From Candidatus Tenderia sp. (GTDB lineage Bacteria; Pseudomonadota; Gammaproteobacteria; Tenderiales; Tenderiaceae), in assembly GCA_030148045.1 (NCBI GenBank), contig JASBUE010000204.1, positions 1 to 9,010 on the forward strand: a DNA stretch of 9,010 nt, read 5' to 3'. This document shows positions 1 to 6,576 of this stretch, in pieces; position 1 is the stretch's first letter; each line of letters starts with the position of its first letter. The position numbers and the translations under genes are program-made. A model generated the notes under the pieces. It ran no database searches. It worked only from the letters and a program-made list of their open reading frames with translations, and was not told the origin of the DNA.

Positions 1-45
1 GTGGCCGCCGGTGCCGCCGGCCATGATCATGATGCGCGCCGTCAC
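1..45 (-). CDS. murG: MurG, N-terminal fragment (UDP-GlcNAc:lipid I N-acetylglucosaminyltransferase)
   Basis: Only the first 15 codons are in the window; the gene runs off the left edge. The translation from GTG at 45-43 is VTARIMIMAGGTGGH (first residue Met in the cell). The MAGGTGGH stretch is the glycine-rich N-terminal loop conserved in MurG, the peripheral membrane glycosyltransferase that adds GlcNAc to lipid I to make lipid II. The GTG start is supported by a GGAGGG Shine-Dalgarno 7 bases upstream and by the GTGA overlap with the ftsW stop. An ATG five codons further in (30-28) would remove the residues just before the loop and has no comparable ribosome site. Position directly after ftsW is the standard dcw order. 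Identification rests on a short but characteristic motif plus context. Confidence 0.9.
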   Translation of the reverse strand, partial: MTARIMIMAGGTGGH

Positions 46-1256
46 GACCGTGCCCTCCGTTCTTTTTTGACCTGGCGTGTATCCGGCCTGCCGATGCGGC
101 GCTCGGCCTGGATGGCGCCGCGCCGCAGCTCGAAATCCACCCGCAGCAGCAGCGCCAGCGCCACGCAGCAGACCACGATGCTGCTGCCGCCGTAGCTCAT
201 CAGCGGCAGGGTCAAGCCCTTGGTGGGCAGCACACCCATGTTGACGCCGATATTGATGAAGGCCTGCAGCCCCAGCCACAGCCCCACACCATAGGCCAGG
301 TAGGCGGCGAACGGCTGCCCTTTCACTTCCGCCTGGCGGGCGATGCAAAAGGCGCGCGCGACCAGCACGACGAACAGGGTAATCACCAACAGGGAGCCGA
401 TCAGGCCAAACTCCTCGGCCAGCACGGCGAACAGGAAATCGGTATGGCCCTCGGGCAGGTAGAAGAGTTTCTGCACGCCGCTCCCCAGCCCTACCCCCCA
501 GATCTCGCCGCGACCGATGGCAATCAGCGCCTGAGTCAGCTGGAAGCCGCTGTTGAAGGGGTCGGCCCAGGGGTTGAGAAACGTCGTCAGACGCTCCATG
601 CGGTAGGGCGAGGTGATGGCCAGCAGGGCCATGGCCAACACCACCAGCAGCAACAACAGGCCGAACTGCCATAGCCGCACGCCGCCGATGAACATCATGG
701 CCAGGGCCGTGGCCATGATCACCGCCGAGGCGCCGAAATCGGGTTCCAGCAGCAACAGGAAGGCCACCAGCGACAGCACCACCATGGGCTTGAGGAAACC
801 CTTGAAGCTGGTGCGCACCTCTGCGCCGCGGCGCACCAGATAGCCGGCCAGATAGAGGATGACGAACAGCTTCATCGGCTCGGAGACCTGCAAGTTGATC
901 ACCCCCAGATTGATCCAGCGGGTAGCGCCGTTGACGCTGCGGCCGATGCCGGGGACCAGCACCAACAACAGCAGAGCCAGGCCGCCGAGCAGCAGCCATG
1001 GCCCCAGTTTCTCCCATACCGCCACCGGGATGCCGAAAGCGACCATGCCCGCCGCCAGGCCCAGACCGATGAAGATCAGCTGGCGCATGGCGTAGAACCA
1101 GGGCTGGCCATAATCCTCCGCCGCGATATGCAGCGAGGCCGAAGCAACCATGACCAGCCCCAGGGACATCAACAGGATAATGCTGCCCACCAGCAGCGGG
1201 TCGTACTTCAGTGCGACCTTGGGCTTGGCTGGAACGGCCAGTCGGGTGGCGCTCAT
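42..1256 (-). CDS. ftsW: FtsW, SEDS-family septal peptidoglycan glycosyltransferase
   Basis: FtsW is an inner-membrane SEDS protein that polymerises lipid II into glycan strands at the division site, in complex with the transpeptidase FtsI. The 404-residue product has a short cytoplasmic N-terminus of about 18 residues, then many hydrophobic segments consistent with the ten-helix SEDS fold. Visible family motifs are NPWADPFNSGFQL (228-240), GRGEIWGVGLG (248-258), PEGHTDFLFA (268-277) and the C-terminal signature from NIGVNMGVLPTKG (335-347) through LPLMSYGGSS (350-359). Asp273 in the PEGHTDF motif matches the catalytic aspartate of SEDS enzymes (D297 in E. coli FtsW). The C-terminus is a short, strongly basic cytoplasmic tail (about 377-404). 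The ATG start overlaps the murD stop as ATGA and has an excellent Shine-Dalgarno. The stop overlaps murG. RodA is excluded by the signature details and by the position between murD and murG. Confidence 0.97.
   Translation of the reverse strand: MSATRLAVPAKPKVALKYDPLLVGSIILLMSLGLVMVASASLHIAAEDYGQPWFYAMRQLIFIGLGLAAGMVAFGIPVAVWEKLGPWLLLGGLALLLLVLVPGIGRSVNGATRWINLGVINLQVSEPMKLFVILYLAGYLVRRGAEVRTSFKGFLKPMVVLSLVAFLLLLEPDFGASAVIMATALAMMFIGGVRLWQFGLLLLLVVLAMALLAITSPYRMERLTTFLNPWADPFNSGFQLTQALIAIGRGEIWGVGLGSGVQKLFYLPEGHTDFLFAVLAEEFGLIGSLLVITLFVVLVARAFCIARQAEVKGQPFAAYLAYGVGLWLGLQAFINIGVNMGVLPTKGLTLPLMSYGGSSIVVCCVALALLLRVDFELRRGAIQAERRIGRPDTRQVKKERRARS
53..58 (-). promoter_or_regulatory. Shine-Dalgarno site of murG
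   Basis: The minus strand reads GGAGGG here, 7 bases before the GTG codon at 45-43. It lies inside the last codons of ftsW. It selects GTG rather than the downstream ATG as the murG start and suggests coupled translation from ftsW to murG. Confidence 0.75.
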
Positions 1257-2611
1257 GACAGCACCTCCTTAACGGCGGCGGCGAAGCGGTCGCCGCGATC
1301 TTCGTACCCCTTGAACATGTCGAAACTGGCGCAGGCCGGGGCCAACAACACCGTATCACCCGGCCGGGCCAGCGCCCGTGCCGCCCGCACCGCCTCCCTC
1401 AGGGTACTCACGCGCTCAAGGGGGACGACCCTGTCCAGCGCCGCAGCGATGAGCGGCGCATCACGGCCGAACAGGATGGCGGCACGACCCTTCGTCGCCA
1501 TAATGTCGCGCAGGGGCGAGAAATCCTGCCCCTTGCCCTCGCCCCCGGCCAACAGCACCACCTTGCCCGGCATGCCGCCGATGGCGGCCACTGTGGCACC
1601 CACATTGGTGGCCTTGGAGTCGTTGTACCAGTTGACGCCGTCCTTCTCCGCCAGCCATTGGCAGCGATGGGGCAGGCCACCGAAGCGGCGCAGGGTGGCG
1701 AGCATGGCATCCATGGACAGGCCCACGCCGTCACCCAGAGCCAGCGCCGCCAGGGCATTGGCCACGTTGTGCATGCCCGCCAGTTTGAGCTCGCTCACCG
1801 CCAGCAGCGCCTGATTGCCCTTGGCCAGCCACAATTGGCCATCCTTTGAAATCACACCGAAATCATCGGCTTGCGGGGGCTGAGCAAGGGTGAAACGGTG
1901 CCAGCCCTCATCCGCCCCGCCCCAGGCCGCCACGACGGGATCATCCAGGTTGATCAATTTCATCGCCGCGCCCCGATAGATGCGCCGTTTGGCCGCGCCG
2001 TATTCCTGCATGCCCGCGTAACGATCGAGATGATCCTGGCTCACATTGAGCACTACCGCCGCGGCAGGCTTGAGGCTGCGGGTGGTCTCCAGCTGGAAGC
2101 TGGACAACTCCAATATATAAAGCTCAGGTTCGAATTGTTGCAGCAGGTCCAGCGCCGGGGTGCCGATGTTACCGCCGACGCGCGCATCCCTGCCCGCCTC
2201 ACAGGCCATGGCCCCCAGCAGAGTGGTGACGGTGCTCTTGCCGTTGGAACCGGTGATGGCCACCACTGGCGCCCTGGCGTGACGGGCAAAAAGTTCAATA
2301 TCGCCCACCACTTCCACACCCGCGCCCATGGCGGCGGCAATGGCCGGATCACTCAGTGGAATACCGGGACTGACCACCAGCATGTCCGCCTGTTTGAACA
2401 GCGCGGCATCGAAGCCGCCACAGCGGGTCTCCACCGCCGGCAGTTGATGCTGTAGTTCACGCAGCATGGGCGGCTCGGCACGACTGTCCACCACCACCAC
2501 CGCCACTCCCCGGCGCGCCAGAAAACGGGCGCAAGCGAGCCCGGTCTGGCCCAGACCGACGACGATGGTGCTGTGTTGTGCGTCACGTTGTTGCAACAGT
2601 GCCAGCCCCAT
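1253..2611 (-). CDS. murD: MurD, UDP-N-acetylmuramoyl-L-alanine--D-glutamate ligase
   Basis: MurD is the cytoplasmic ATP-dependent ligase that adds D-glutamate to UDP-MurNAc-L-Ala, the second amino acid of the stem peptide. The 452-residue protein shows the Mur ligase three-domain plan. An N-terminal Rossmann-like nucleotide-sugar domain opens with VVGLGQTG (17-24). The central ATPase domain has P-loop GSNGKST (121-127), ELSSFQLE (168-175) and LNVSQDHLDRY (188-198). The C-terminal domain has HRCQW (315-319), NDSKATN (330-336) and LAPACASFDMFKGYEDRG (423-440). Lys208 in AAKRRIY matches the lysine that is carbamylated in E. coli MurD (K198). The ATG start lies 4 bases after the mraY stop, the only real gap in the cluster, and has no good Shine-Dalgarno. 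It adds about seven residues compared with E. coli MurD, so a TTG at codon 6 is a possible alternative. The stop overlaps the ftsW start. Confidence 0.97.
   Translation of the reverse strand: MGLALLQQRDAQHSTIVVGLGQTGLACARFLARRGVAVVVVDSRAEPPMLRELQHQLPAVETRCGGFDAALFKQADMLVVSPGIPLSDPAIAAAMGAGVEVVGDIELFARHARAPVVAITGSNGKSTVTTLLGAMACEAGRDARVGGNIGTPALDLLQQFEPELYILELSSFQLETTRSLKPAAAVVLNVSQDHLDRYAGMQEYGAAKRRIYRGAAMKLINLDDPVVAAWGGADEGWHRFTLAQPPQADDFGVISKDGQLWLAKGNQALLAVSELKLAGMHNVANALAALALGDGVGLSMDAMLATLRRFGGLPHRCQWLAEKDGVNWYNDSKATNVGATVAAIGGMPGKVVLLAGGEGKGQDFSPLRDIMATKGRAAILFGRDAPLIAAALDRVVPLERVSTLREAVRAARALARPGDTVLLAPACASFDMFKGYEDRGDRFAAAVKEVLS
1263..1270 (-). promoter_or_regulatory. Strong Shine-Dalgarno site of ftsW
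   Basis: The minus strand reads AAGGAGGT, a full match to the anti-Shine-Dalgarno core, with a 6-base spacer to the ftsW ATG at 1256-1254. It lies within the end of murD. It is the strongest ribosome site in the window, which suggests that ftsW can initiate efficiently on its own as well as by coupling through the ATGA overlap. Confidence 0.85.
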
Positions 2612-2615
2612 ATGC

Positions 2616-3698
2616 TTACCGAATCTTCAAGGTGGCCAGACCCACCAGGACCAGGATCACGGTCACGATCCAGAAGCGGACGATGACGCGCGGCTCCGGC
2701 CAGCCCTTCAGTTCAAAATGGTGGTGCAGGGGCGCCATGCGGAAGATGCGCCGCCCGGTCAGTTTGTAGGAGACCACCTGCAGGATCACCGACACGGTCT
2801 CCATGACGAAGACCCCGCCCATGATCAGCAATACCAACTCCTGCCTGACCACCACGGCGACGATGCCCAGCGCCGCCCCCAACGCCAGGGCGCCCACGTC
2901 ACCCATGAAGACCTGGGCGGGGTAGGTGTTGAACCAGAGAAAGCCAAGACCCGCACCGCAAATGGTGGCGCTGAAGATGGCCACCTCGCCCACCCCCTCG
3001 ATGTAGGGGATACCGAGGTAACCGGCGAACTCGACATGCCCGGTGACGTAGGCGAACACCGCCAGGGCGCCCGCCACCATCACCGTCGGCAGGATGGCCA
3101 GACCGTCGAGGCCGTCGGTGAGGTTGACCGCATTGCTGCTGCCCACCACCACGAAATAGGTCAACACCACAAACATGGGGCCCATGTCGATGGCTACGTC
3201 CTTGAAGAAGGGCACGATGAGCTGGGTCTCAAGCGCGGAAGTCGCAGTGGAGTAGAGAAACAGGGCGGCGGCCAGCCCGACCACCGACTGCCAGAAATAC
3301 TTGGACCTGGCCGAAAGCCCCTTGGGGTCCTGCAGCACCAGTTTTTTGTAATCGTCAACGAAACCGATGGCGCCGAAGGCCAGCGTGGTGAGCAGCACGA
3401 CCCAGACGTAGCGGCTCCCCAGATCGCCCCACAACAGGGTGCTGACCGCGATCGCCACCAGGATCAGGGCGCCGCCCATGGTGGGTGTGCCGGCCTTGGA
3501 AAAATGAGTCTCCGGCCCCAGTTCGCGGATCGGTTGCCCCACTTTGTATTGACTCAGCTTGCGGATCATCAACGGGCCGACAATGAAGCTGATAACCAGC
3601 GCCGTCAACACCCCGAGAATGGTGCGCAGGGTGATGTACTGGAACACGGTGAAACCACTGTGGAACCGGGCCAGGTATTCGGACAGGTAAAGCAGCAT
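2616..3698 (-). CDS. mraY: MraY, phospho-N-acetylmuramoyl-pentapeptide-transferase
   Basis: MraY is the integral membrane enzyme that transfers phospho-MurNAc-pentapeptide from the UDP precursor to undecaprenyl phosphate, making lipid I. The product is 360 residues, the same length as E. coli MraY, and aligns along its whole length as recalled. Seen motifs are THFSKAGTPTMGG (64-76), GFVDDYKK (112-119) with the paired aspartates D115/D116, NAVNLTDGLDGLA (189-201), GFLWFNTYPAQVFMGDVG (252-269) with catalytic-site D267, the HHH cluster (325-327) in MAPLHHHFELKGWPE, and multiple membrane helices. The open frame can be read from a TTG one codon upstream (3701-3699). I chose ATG at 3698-3696 because the GGAGG site then sits 7 bases away, the length matches the family, and the ATG overlaps the murF stop as TGATG. 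Confidence 0.98.
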   Translation of the reverse strand: MLLYLSEYLARFHSGFTVFQYITLRTILGVLTALVISFIVGPLMIRKLSQYKVGQPIRELGPETHFSKAGTPTMGGALILVAIAVSTLLWGDLGSRYVWVVLLTTLAFGAIGFVDDYKKLVLQDPKGLSARSKYFWQSVVGLAAALFLYSTATSALETQLIVPFFKDVAIDMGPMFVVLTYFVVVGSSNAVNLTDGLDGLAILPTVMVAGALAVFAYVTGHVEFAGYLGIPYIEGVGEVAIFSATICGAGLGFLWFNTYPAQVFMGDVGALALGAALGIVAVVVRQELVLLIMGGVFVMETVSVILQVVSYKLTGRRIFRMAPLHHHFELKGWPEPRVIVRFWIVTVILVLVGLATLKIR

Positions 3699-5086
3699 CA
3701 ACCCGCCTCCCCCGCGATCAGCGCATCGACCACCTTTTCCATGCCGGCGCTACGCGACCCTTTAACCAACACCACCGCGTCGCGATGGGCCGGTTCCCGC
3801 AGCAGCGCCAGTAGGTAGTGGTTGAGCGCCTTCTGATCGCTGAAACAGAGGCCCTTTTCGCCGAAGCCTTTCACCGCCTGTTGGCAGTGGTCACCGCAGG
3901 CCAACAACAGGTCGACGCCCTTCTTGCGTGCCTCTGCGCCCACCTGGAAATGTAGCTCGCCGGCTGCGGCGCCCAGCTCGGCCATATCCCCCATCACCAG
4001 GATCTTTTCCGCCGGCGCCTGCAACAGTACCTCGATAGCGACGCGCAGGGAGTGGGGATTGGCATTGTAGCTGTCGTCGATGACCAGCTGGCCCTGCGGG
4101 GTGAGCTTGGGTTCGAGACGCCCCTTGACCGGCGCCATGCTCTCCAGGCCGGCCTGCACATCGGCCAGGGGCGCACCGGCCGCCAGGGCCGTGGCCGCCG
4201 CCGCCAGGGCGTTCATGACATTGTGTTTGCCGGCCAGGTTCATGGCGATGTCGATGGCGCCGGCCGGACTCTGGATTCTGAAACTGCATTTGTAACCGCT
4301 TTCGGAAATGGCCCAGTGCACGCCGCCCTCGGCCAAGCGCACATCGGCGCTCGGCAGCATACCAAAGCCCATGCTGCGATGGTCCACCACCAGCTCGCGC
4401 CAGTAGTCGGCGAATTCATCATCCAGGTTGATCACCGCCGTGCCGGTCTCGCGCAGCCCTTGCCAGATCTCACCCTTGGCGTGGGCGACCTCCTCAATGG
4501 AACCAAAGCCCTCCAGATGGGCCGCAGCGGCGTTGGTGATCACCGCCACGTTGGGCTGCACCAGATTGGTGAGGTAGGCGATCTCGCCGGGATGATTGGC
4601 CCCCATCTCGATCACCGCGGCACGGTGTTGTTCCGGCTTGAGACGCAACAACATCAGGGGGACCCCGATGTCATTGTTGAGATTGCCCGCCGTGGCCAGC
4701 ACCGCACCGCGCCGCCCCATGATGCGCGCCACCATCTCCTTGACGGTGGTCTTGCCGTTGCTGCCGGTGATGCCGATCACCGGGCCTTGGAATTCGGCCC
4801 GCCAGGCCGCCGCCAACTGTCCCAAGGCCAGGCGGCTATCGGCCACGATGATCTGCGGCAGGTCGCAGTCAAGCGCTCTTTCCACCAGCGCGGCAACGGC
4901 ACCCTGCCGCGCGGCGGTGGCAACGAAATCGTGGGCATCGAAGTTGGGGCCCTTGAGGGCGACGAAGAGATCGCCGGCACGTAGTTTGCGGCTGTCGGTG
5001 GAGACGGCGTCAAAACTGACACCCCCTTCGCCACGCAAACGACCCGCCAGGATTCCGGCGGCCTGTTGCAGGGTCATCATACTCAT
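3698..5086 (-). CDS. murF: MurF, UDP-N-acetylmuramoyl-tripeptide--D-alanyl-D-alanine ligase
   Basis: MurF is the cytoplasmic ATP-dependent ligase that adds D-Ala-D-Ala to UDP-MurNAc-tripeptide, giving the pentapeptide used by MraY. The 462-residue protein has an N-terminal substrate domain with STDSRKLRAGDLFVALKG (29-46) and FDAHDF (49-54). The ATPase domain has P-loop GSNGKTT (108-114), AGNLNNDIGVP (133-143), EMGANHPGEIA (160-170) and AAAHLEGFGS (187-196). The C-terminal domain has GKHNVMNALAAA (286-297), DDSYNANP (337-344), GDMAELG (366-372) and VKGSRS (441-446). DDSYNANP and NLNNDIGVP are diagnostic for MurF against the other Mur ligases. The start ATG forms an ATGA overlap with the murE stop. 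Its upstream GGGGGTGG site is only 4 bases away, so Met3 or Met4 (5080 or 5077) could be the real start, changing the protein by two or three residues. Confidence 0.97.
   Translation of the reverse strand: MSMMTLQQAAGILAGRLRGEGGVSFDAVSTDSRKLRAGDLFVALKGPNFDAHDFVATAARQGAVAALVERALDCDLPQIIVADSRLALGQLAAAWRAEFQGPVIGITGSNGKTTVKEMVARIMGRRGAVLATAGNLNNDIGVPLMLLRLKPEQHRAAVIEMGANHPGEIAYLTNLVQPNVAVITNAAAAHLEGFGSIEEVAHAKGEIWQGLRETGTAVINLDDEFADYWRELVVDHRSMGFGMLPSADVRLAEGGVHWAISESGYKCSFRIQSPAGAIDIAMNLAGKHNVMNALAAAATALAAGAPLADVQAGLESMAPVKGRLEPKLTPQGQLVIDDSYNANPHSLRVAIEVLLQAPAEKILVMGDMAELGAAAGELHFQVGAEARKKGVDLLLACGDHCQQAVKGFGEKGLCFSDQKALNHYLLALLREPAHRDAVVLVKGSRSAGMEKVVDALIAGEAG
3706..3710 (-). promoter_or_regulatory. 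Shine-Dalgarno site deciding the mraY start
   Basis: The minus strand reads GGAGG here, inside the last codons of murF. The spacer is 7 bases to the ATG at 3698 but only 4 to the TTG at 3701. This favours the ATG, which overlaps the murF TGA by one base (TGATG), an arrangement compatible with termination-reinitiation. Confidence 0.7.
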
Positions 5087-6576
5087 GCCGCCACCCCCAA
5101 CGCCTGGCGCACCTGCTCGCTGTCACTGAAGGGCAATCTTTCGTCGCCCACCTGCTGGTAATCTTCATGCCCCTTGCCCGCCACCAGCACCACATCGTTG
5201 GCAGCGGCATGGGTGATGGCATAACGAATGGCCTGGGCACGGTCGCGCATCACCAGGACCTGGACGGACCCGGACGCTATGCCCGCGGCGATGTCGGCAA
5301 TGATCGCCTCCGGATCTTCGTGACGTGGATTGTCGTCGGTGAGGATGACCTGGTCGGCGTGGCGCGCAGCGACGCCGCCCATCAAGGGCCGCTTGCCGCG
5401 GTCGCGATCGCCGCCGCAGCCGAACACGCACCACAGCTTGGCGGCGCAGTGTTCACGCAGCGTGGCCAGCACTTGTTCCAGGGCATCCGGGGTATGGGCA
5501 TAGTCGACCACCACCAGGGGCCGCCCGGCCGCGCCGCCGAAACGCTCCATGCGCCCCGGCACGGTGCGCAGTCGTGACAGTTTCTGCAGGGCCGTCTCCA
5601 GCCCCATACCTTTTAATAGCAGCGTGGACAATACCGCCAGCAGATTAGCGGCATTGAAGCGACCCAACAGGCCGGCATGAAGGCGACCGTCGCCCCAAGG
5701 CGTGCGCACCTCCAGCAACAGACCGTCGTGGCCCTGGCTGACGATCTCGCCGCAGACACGGTTCTCGCCGCGGCAGCTGTCGTTCAGGCTGTAGGCGATC
5801 GCCTCCACCGTCGGGGGCAACTCATTTAACAGTGTTTCGCCGAAGGCGTCATCACCATTGATGACCGCGTAGCGCAACCCGGGCATCTGAAACAGGCGCG
5901 CCTTGGCGCGGCCATAACCGGCCATGTCACCGTGATAGTCGAGATGATCGCGGGACAGGTTGGTGAACAGGGCCAGGTCGAATTCCACCCCAGCGACACG
6001 CCCCTGTTCCAGGCCGTGGGAGGAGACCTCCACGGCCACACTCCCCGCCCCGGCATCTGCCAGACGACGCAGCAGCGCATGCAGGCTAATGGCGTCGGGG
6101 GTGGTGTGACGGGCCTGTTCAAGCCGATCGATAAAGCCGTTGCCCAGCGTACCGATCACGGCCGCGGGTGCGATCTCGTCATGCAGAGCCTGGGCAATGA
6201 AATGGCTGCAGGAGGTCTTGCCGTTGGTGCCGGTCACCCCCACCACGAACATCTGTTTGGACGGCGAACCGTAGAAGCGTTCGGCGATTAGACCGAGCTT
6301 GTCTTTCAGCCCAGCCAAAGCCAGGCACGGCACCGTCGCCCCGGCCACATTTTTCATCTGCACCGCATCACACAGCACCGCCACCGCGCCGGCGGCGACC
6401 GCCGTATCGATGTAGCGATGGCCGTCGGTGCGGGTGCCCGGCAGGGCGACAAACAGATCTCCCGCCTTCACCCGGCGGCTATCCAGGGCCAGCCCCATGA
6501 CCTCCACATCCGCCACAGGCCCGTCCACCAGGCCAGCCAGCAGCTGGCGCAGATTCATGGGCATGGCGGCCGTCAT
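5083..6576 (-). CDS. murE: MurE, UDP-N-acetylmuramoyl-L-alanyl-D-glutamate--meso-2,6-diaminopimelate ligase
   Basis: MurE adds the third stem-peptide residue to UDP-MurNAc-L-Ala-D-Glu in the cytoplasm. The 497-residue protein has LDSRRVKAGDLFVALPG (31-47) in the N-terminal domain, then P-loop GTNGKTS (116-122), EVSSHGLEQGRV (183-194) and TNLSRDHLDYHGDM (205-218) in the ATPase domain. Lys225 in RAKARLF is at the position of the carbamylated lysine of E. coli MurE. The C-terminal domain has PGRMERF (340-346), VVDYAHTPDALE (357-367), FGCGGDRDRGKRPLMG (385-400), DNPR (415-418) and GKGHEDYQ (467-474). DNPR marks meso-diaminopimelate rather than lysine as substrate, as expected for a Gram-negative wall. 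The P-loop ends in Ser where E. coli has Thr, a conservative change. The ATG start has GGAGGT 5 bases upstream and overlaps the ftsI stop as ATGA. Confidence 0.97.
   Translation of the reverse strand: MTAAMPMNLRQLLAGLVDGPVADVEVMGLALDSRRVKAGDLFVALPGTRTDGHRYIDTAVAAGAVAVLCDAVQMKNVAGATVPCLALAGLKDKLGLIAERFYGSPSKQMFVVGVTGTNGKTSCSHFIAQALHDEIAPAAVIGTLGNGFIDRLEQARHTTPDAISLHALLRRLADAGAGSVAVEVSSHGLEQGRVAGVEFDLALFTNLSRDHLDYHGDMAGYGRAKARLFQMPGLRYAVINGDDAFGETLLNELPPTVEAIAYSLNDSCRGENRVCGEIVSQGHDGLLLEVRTPWGDGRLHAGLLGRFNAANLLAVLSTLLLKGMGLETALQKLSRLRTVPGRMERFGGAAGRPLVVVDYAHTPDALEQVLATLREHCAAKLWCVFGCGGDRDRGKRPLMGGVAARHADQVILTDDNPRHEDPEAIIADIAAGIASGSVQVLVMRDRAQAIRYAITHAAANDVVLVAGKGHEDYQQVGDERLPFSDSEQVRQALGVAA

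Noticed and set aside
1128..1814. A 228-codon plus-strand frame crossing the murD/ftsW junction.
   Set aside because: The Ser/Ala/Arg/Pro-rich translation looks like a shadow, and both opposing genes are intact and conserved.
3699..3701. TTG as an alternative start of mraY one codon upstream.
   Set aside because: The ATG immediately after it has better Shine-Dalgarno spacing (7 against 4 bases) and gives the 360-residue family length.
2466..3818. A 450-codon open frame on the plus strand, opposite all of mraY and parts of murD and murF.
   Set aside because: Its translation is rich in His, Gln, Asp and Gly with no recognisable fold. It is fully antisense to a strongly conserved gene. Long antisense frames are expected in GC-rich codon-biased DNA.
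4052..4984. A 310-codon plus-strand frame opposite murF.
   Set aside because: Same compositional shadow pattern (His/Gly/Gln-rich), no domain and no ribosome site of note, and murF is clearly the real gene here.
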